Shown piece by piece: positions 60,535 through 64,000 of a stretch of 64,000 nt of DNA (the stretch's first letter is position 1; each line of letters opens with the position of its first letter). The stretch comes from Hyphomicrobiales bacterium (GTDB lineage Bacteria > Pseudomonadota > Alphaproteobacteria > Rhizobiales > Rhizobiaceae), in NCBI GenBank assembly GCA_900468535.1, contig UBTY01000014.1, forward strand, positions 34,510 through 98,509, written 5' to 3'. The notes beneath the pieces are model-generated. The model saw only the letters and a program-made list of their open reading frames with translations. It had not been told where the DNA came from and did no database searches. The position numbers and the translations under genes are program-made.

Positions 60535-62304
60535 ATGACAACCCAACAGATCCTCGCCTTCGGCGTCATCGGCCTGATGATGGCGGTCTTCATCTGGGAC
60601 CGGTTTCGCTATGACCTCGTTGCGTGTTGCGCCCTGGTGCTGGCCGTTTGCGTCGGCATCGTGCCGTTCGACAAGGCATTCTCCGGCTTCAGCGACGACA
60701 TCGTCATCATTGTCGGAAGCGCCCTCGTCGTCAGCGCCGGCGTCGCCCGCTCGGGCATCGTCGACAGCACGATCAAGCGCTTCTTTCCCAACCTGAATAC
60801 GCTGCATGCGCAGCTGGCGCTGCTGCTCATCGTCGTCGCCGTGCTCTCTGCATTCATCAAGAACATCGGCGCCCTGGCGATCATGATCCCGGTCGCCTTC
60901 CAGTTCGCCCGAAAGAGCGGCAAATCGCCATCGCTCTACCTTATGCCGATGAGTTTCGCCGCCCTGCTCGGCGGCCTGATGACACAGATCGGCACCTCGC
61001 CCAACATTGTCGTCTCGCGCCTGCGCGAAGAGATATCTGGCACGCCGTTCACGATGTTCGACTTCACGCCTGTCGGCGCGACGCTGGCGCTGGTCGGCGT
61101 GGTCTTTCTCATCTTCTTCCACTGGCTTGTGCCGGAGCGGCAGAACGAAACGCCCTCCCTGGAGGAGGCGCTCGACGTCAAGGCTTACTTCTCCGAAGCC
61201 ACCGTCGGCGAGGGTTCCCCAACCGAAGGCAAGCAACTGAGCGACGTGCTGCAGGCTGGCGACGGTGACGCAGTGGCGACCGCGATCCTGCGCGGCCACA
61301 CCCGCCTCTCCCCCTTTCCCGATGTCGAGATGAAAAGCGGCGACACGCTGCTCCTCGAAGGCACGCCGGAGGCGCTCGACCGCATCGTGTCGAATGGCAA
61401 GCTGAAACTATCCGGAAAACCGATCGACGGCACTGCCGAACGGAGCGACGTCATCTCGATCGAGGCCGTCATAACGGCGGAATCACAACTGATCGGCTGG
61501 TCGGCACGGCAACTCTCGCTGCACAATCGCCGCGGCGTCAATCTGCTCGCCGTCAGCCGTCAGGGCCATCGCCTCAGCGAACGCCTGAGCGAGGTCCGGC
61601 TGCGCGCGGGCGATGTTCTCGTCCTGCAGGGAAGCCGGCGCAACCTGCCGGGCTTTCTACAGGACTTCACCTGCCTGCCGCTTGCCCAGCGTGAAATCCT
61701 GCTCGGCACGCCACGTCGCGCATATGTGCCGATCATCATTCTGCTGGCCGCCATGGGCATCACGGCGGCCGGTCTTGCTCCCGTCTCCGTCGCCTTCTTC
61801 TGCGCGGCCCTGGCAATGGTCGTCTTTCGGGTCGTACCGCTGGTCGATGTCTACAAGGCATTGGACGCGCCGATCCTGATCATGCTTGCAGCGCTGATCC
61901 CGGTCTCCGACACATTGCGCACGACCGGCGGAAGCGAGCTGATCGCCGGCTGGCTCGGCCATCTCGCGGCGCAGATGCCGCATTATGGCGCGCTGGCGCT
62001 GATCCTCGTGACGGCCATGGCCGTGACGCCGTTTCTCAACAATGCCGCGACCGTCCTGGTCATGGCTCCGATCGCCGCAAGTTTTGCGCAAACCCTTGGC
62101 TACAAGCCGGATGCCTTTCTGATGGCGGTTGCGATCGGCGCTGGCTGCGATTTCCTGACGCCGATCGGCCATCAGTGCAATACGCTGGTGTTCGGGCCCG
62201 GCGGCTATCGCTTCAGCGACTATCCGCGCCTCGGATTGCCGCTTTCGGCGCTCATCATTCTCGTCAGCGTGCCGCTGCTGCTCTACGTTTGGCCGGTGAC
62301 CTGA
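60535..62304 (+). CDS. SLC13-type transporter with two RCK_C domains
   Basis: A 589-residue DASS/SLC13-family symporter. About five membrane segments at the N-terminus (IGLMMAVFIWDRFRYDLVAC) are followed by the SKNIGALAIMIPVAFQ-like loop (FIKNIGALAIMIPVAFQFAR) and MTQIGTSPNIVVSRLREEI. Residues about 205-380 hold two TrkA-C/RCK_C domains (FPDVEMKSGDTLLLEGTPEA, SEVRLRAGDVLVLQGSRRN). A second membrane half ends with LTPIGHQCNTLVFGPGGYRF. It may move sulfate or dicarboxylates with sodium, gated by the RCK domains. The ligand is unknown. Confidence 0.9.
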   Translation: MTTQQILAFGVIGLMMAVFIWDRFRYDLVACCALVLAVCVGIVPFDKAFSGFSDDIVIIVGSALVVSAGVARSGIVDSTIKRFFPNLNTLHAQLALLLIVVAVLSAFIKNIGALAIMIPVAFQFARKSGKSPSLYLMPMSFAALLGGLMTQIGTSPNIVVSRLREEISGTPFTMFDFTPVGATLALVGVVFLIFFHWLVPERQNETPSLEEALDVKAYFSEATVGEGSPTEGKQLSDVLQAGDGDAVATAILRGHTRLSPFPDVEMKSGDTLLLEGTPEALDRIVSNGKLKLSGKPIDGTAERSDVISIEAVITAESQLIGWSARQLSLHNRRGVNLLAVSRQGHRLSERLSEVRLRAGDVLVLQGSRRNLPGFLQDFTCLPLAQREILLGTPRRAYVPIIILLAAMGITAAGLAPVSVAFFCAALAMVVFRVVPLVDVYKALDAPILIMLAALIPVSDTLRTTGGSELIAGWLGHLAAQMPHYGALALILVTAMAVTPFLNNAATVLVMAPIAASFAQTLGYKPDAFLMAVAIGAGCDFLTPIGHQCNTLVFGPGGYRFSDYPRLGLPLSALIILVSVPLLLYVWPVT

Positions 62305-62496
62305 CGCCGAGGCGCCATTTTCCTTGACGCGCGCGGTCGAATATGGCCTTAAAGCCAGCCAAATGGGCAATCGGCGGATGAACGGGGGCAACGCCCTTTT
62401 CCGGCCGGTTTCCTGATACAAATATCTGAATTCCTTCCGGCCGAACGTCGCTTTCTCAGGAAAAGCCGTCCGGCATTCATTTGACGGGCACATAAA

Positions 62497-63954
62497 ATGA
62501 CAGCTTCCGGCGTCCGCGTCCGCATTGCTCCCTCGCCAACCGGCGAGCCGCATGTCGGCACTGCTTACATCGCTCTCTTCAACTATCTTTTCGCCAAGAA
62601 GAACGGCGGCGAGTTCATCCTGCGCATCGAAGACACCGATGCGACGCGCTCGACCCCGGAATTCGAGCAGAAGGTGTTGGACGCGCTGAAATGGTGCGGC
62701 CTCGAGTGGAAGGAAGGCCCGGATATCGGCGGCCCCTACGGCCCGTATCGTCAGTCCGACCGCAAGGACATCTACACCCCCTACGGCCAGGAATTGCTCG
62801 ACAAGGGCCACGCGTTCCGCTGTTTCTGCACGCCCGAGCGTCTGGAGAAGATGCGCGAAGAACAGCGCGCCGCCAGCAAGGCGCCGAAGTATGACGGGCT
62901 CTGCCTGAAGTACTCGGCCGAAGAAGTCAGCGCCAAGATGGCCGCTGGCGAGAGCTCAGTCATCCGCATGAAGATCCCGACCGAGGGCTCCTGCGACTTT
63001 ACCGATGGTGTCTATGGCGACGTCTCGATCCCGTGGGACAGCGTCGACATGCAGGTGCTCATCAAGGGCGACGGCATGCCGACCTACCACATGGCAAACG
63101 TCATCGACGATCATTTGATGCGGATCACCCACGTCGCCCGCGGCGAAGAGTGGCTGGCGTCCGTGCCGAAGCACATCCTGCTGTATCGCTACTTCGGCTG
63201 GGAAGCGCCTGTCTTCATGCATCTTTCGCTGATGCGCAACGCCGACAAGTCGAAGCTCTCGAAGCGCAAGAACCCGACGTCGATCTCCTATTACTCCGCT
63301 CTCGGCTATATCCCGGAAGCGCTGATGAACTTCCTCGGCCTGTTCTTCGTGCAGATCGCCGAAGGCGAAGAACTGCTTGATATGGACGAGCTCTCCGAGA
63401 AGTTCGATCCCGAAAACCTTTCCAAGGCCGGCGCCATCTTCGACATCCAGAAGCTCGACTGGTTGAACGGCCGCTGGATCCGCGAGAAGCTGTCGGAAGA
63501 AGAATTCCAGAGCCGCGTGCTGACCTGGGCAATGGAGAACGACCGCCTGAAGGCCGGCCTGCGCCTGTCGCAGTCGCGTATCTCCAAGCTCGGCGAACTG
63601 CCGGAACTCGCAGGCTTCCTGCTGAAATCCGATCTCGGCCTTGACCCGTCGGCCTTTGCCAAGATCAAGTCGCCGCCGGAAGAGATCCTCGAGATCCTCA
63701 ACACCGTTCAGCCGGATCTGGAAAAGATCCTCGAATGGAACGTCGAGACGATCGAAGCCGAGCTGCGCGCCATTGCCGACCGCATGGGCAAGAAGCTGAA
63801 GGCGATCGTAGCGCCCCTCTTCGTTGCCGTATCCGGCTCGTCGCGCTCGCTGCCGCTCTTCGACTCGATGGCAATCCTCGGCCGTTCGGTCGTACGCCAG
63901 CGGCTGAAACTGGCCTCCCAGGCAGTCGCATCGCTGGTTGGGCCGAAAAACTGA
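62497..63954 (+). CDS. gltX: glutamyl-tRNA synthetase
   Basis: Charges tRNA-Glu, and in many alphaproteobacteria also tRNA-Gln for later amidation. The 485-residue protein has the class I motifs PSPTGEPHVGTAYIALFNYL (HIGH-like) and SKLSKRKNPT (KMSKS-like), and the CFCTPERLEKMREE zinc-region segment. The ATG at 62497 gives the natural MTASGVRVRIAPSPTG start. Rhizobia often have two gltX copies; which one this is cannot be told. A dispersed repeat lies 11 bases after the stop. Confidence 0.95.
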   Translation: MTASGVRVRIAPSPTGEPHVGTAYIALFNYLFAKKNGGEFILRIEDTDATRSTPEFEQKVLDALKWCGLEWKEGPDIGGPYGPYRQSDRKDIYTPYGQELLDKGHAFRCFCTPERLEKMREEQRAASKAPKYDGLCLKYSAEEVSAKMAAGESSVIRMKIPTEGSCDFTDGVYGDVSIPWDSVDMQVLIKGDGMPTYHMANVIDDHLMRITHVARGEEWLASVPKHILLYRYFGWEAPVFMHLSLMRNADKSKLSKRKNPTSISYYSALGYIPEALMNFLGLFFVQIAEGEELLDMDELSEKFDPENLSKAGAIFDIQKLDWLNGRWIREKLSEEEFQSRVLTWAMENDRLKAGLRLSQSRISKLGELPELAGFLLKSDLGLDPSAFAKIKSPPEEILEILNTVQPDLEKILEWNVETIEAELRAIADRMGKKLKAIVAPLFVAVSGSSRSLPLFDSMAILGRSVVRQRLKLASQAVASLVGPKN

Positions 63955-63965
63955 ACCGCGGGTAA

Positions 63966-64000
63966 AGCCCCTCCCCCTTGTGGGGAGGGGTTGGGGAGGG
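63966..64000. repeat. dispersed GC-rich repeat, cut by the window end
   Basis: The main module of the repeat family starts 11 bases after gltX and runs to the end of the window. It carries the CCCCTCCCCC-TTGT-GGGGAGGGG palindrome and the start of the G-tract stretch, in the same orientation as the copies at 36816 and 48939. Confidence 0.9.

Overview
The window looks like chromosomal DNA from a GC-rich alphaproteobacterium of the Rhizobium/Agrobacterium group. The supporting signs are the glgC-glgA-pgm-glgX order, a heterotetrameric sarcosine oxidase operon in the order soxB-D-A-G, split pntAa/pntAb/pntB genes, CUT2 sugar transporters beside LacI regulators, an HWE-type histidine kinase, and a dispersed palindromic GC-rich repeat between genes. 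No tRNA, rRNA, CRISPR array, phage or insertion sequence was seen. The genus is an inference from gene order and protein resemblance; no database was searched.

Layout. 1-6383: glycogen operon (3' tip of a probable glgB, then glgC, glgA, pgm, glgX). 6471-8566: MaoC-type hydratase, zinc alcohol dehydrogenase and a glyoxalase-fold protein. 8712-13850: soxBDAG on the minus strand. 14253-17573: a periplasmic DUF1254-type protein, then two ribosomal protein S21 genes flanking a cold-shock gene. 17713-21532: TPR lipoprotein, FAD oxidoreductase, HWE sensor kinase. 21601-24875: proton-translocating transhydrogenase operon. 25048-28252: an acyl-signal-synthase-like protein and a membrane GGDEF/EAL protein with a degenerate GGDEF site. 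28592-32582: TRAP permeases without a binding protein, then two overlapping esterase-like genes. 32599-35409: ABC-F ATPase, DoxX protein, small secreted protein. 35532-44900: sugar-oxidoreductase and isomerase pair, class III cyclase-TPR protein, CUT2 sugar ABC operon and divergent LacI regulator. 45061-47354: a decayed cytochrome P460-like pseudogene, an epoxide-hydrolase-like enzyme and a DUF2233 protein. 47497-51501: lacI-xylB-xylA. 51649-55279: emrAB-type efflux pump with a divergent TetR. 55387-63954: AraC regulators, TerC, PhyH-type dioxygenase, glutathione peroxidase, DUF4239 protein, SLC13/RCK transporter and gltX.

How the genes work together. GlgC, GlgA, Pgm and GlgX make and trim glycogen. 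SoxBDAG oxidises sarcosine to glycine with folate-bound formaldehyde. XylA and XylB feed xylose into the pentose phosphate pathway under an adjacent LacI regulator. The CUT2 operon imports a sugar that is probably oxidised by the nearby Gfo/Idh/MocA dehydrogenase and TIM-barrel isomerase. Transhydrogenase balances NADH and NADPH.

Most notable signals: (1) an acyl-amino-acid or AHL synthase-like gene downstream of a GGDEF/EAL protein on the same strand; (2) a perfect 13-bp inverted repeat that would bury the ribosome-binding site of terC; (3) a repeat family carrying a four-tract G-quadruplex motif, seen at four loci plus the window edge; (4) paired LacI and TetR operators in divergent promoters; (5) a recognisable but broken cytochrome P460 gene, GTGA-coupled to its upstream neighbour.
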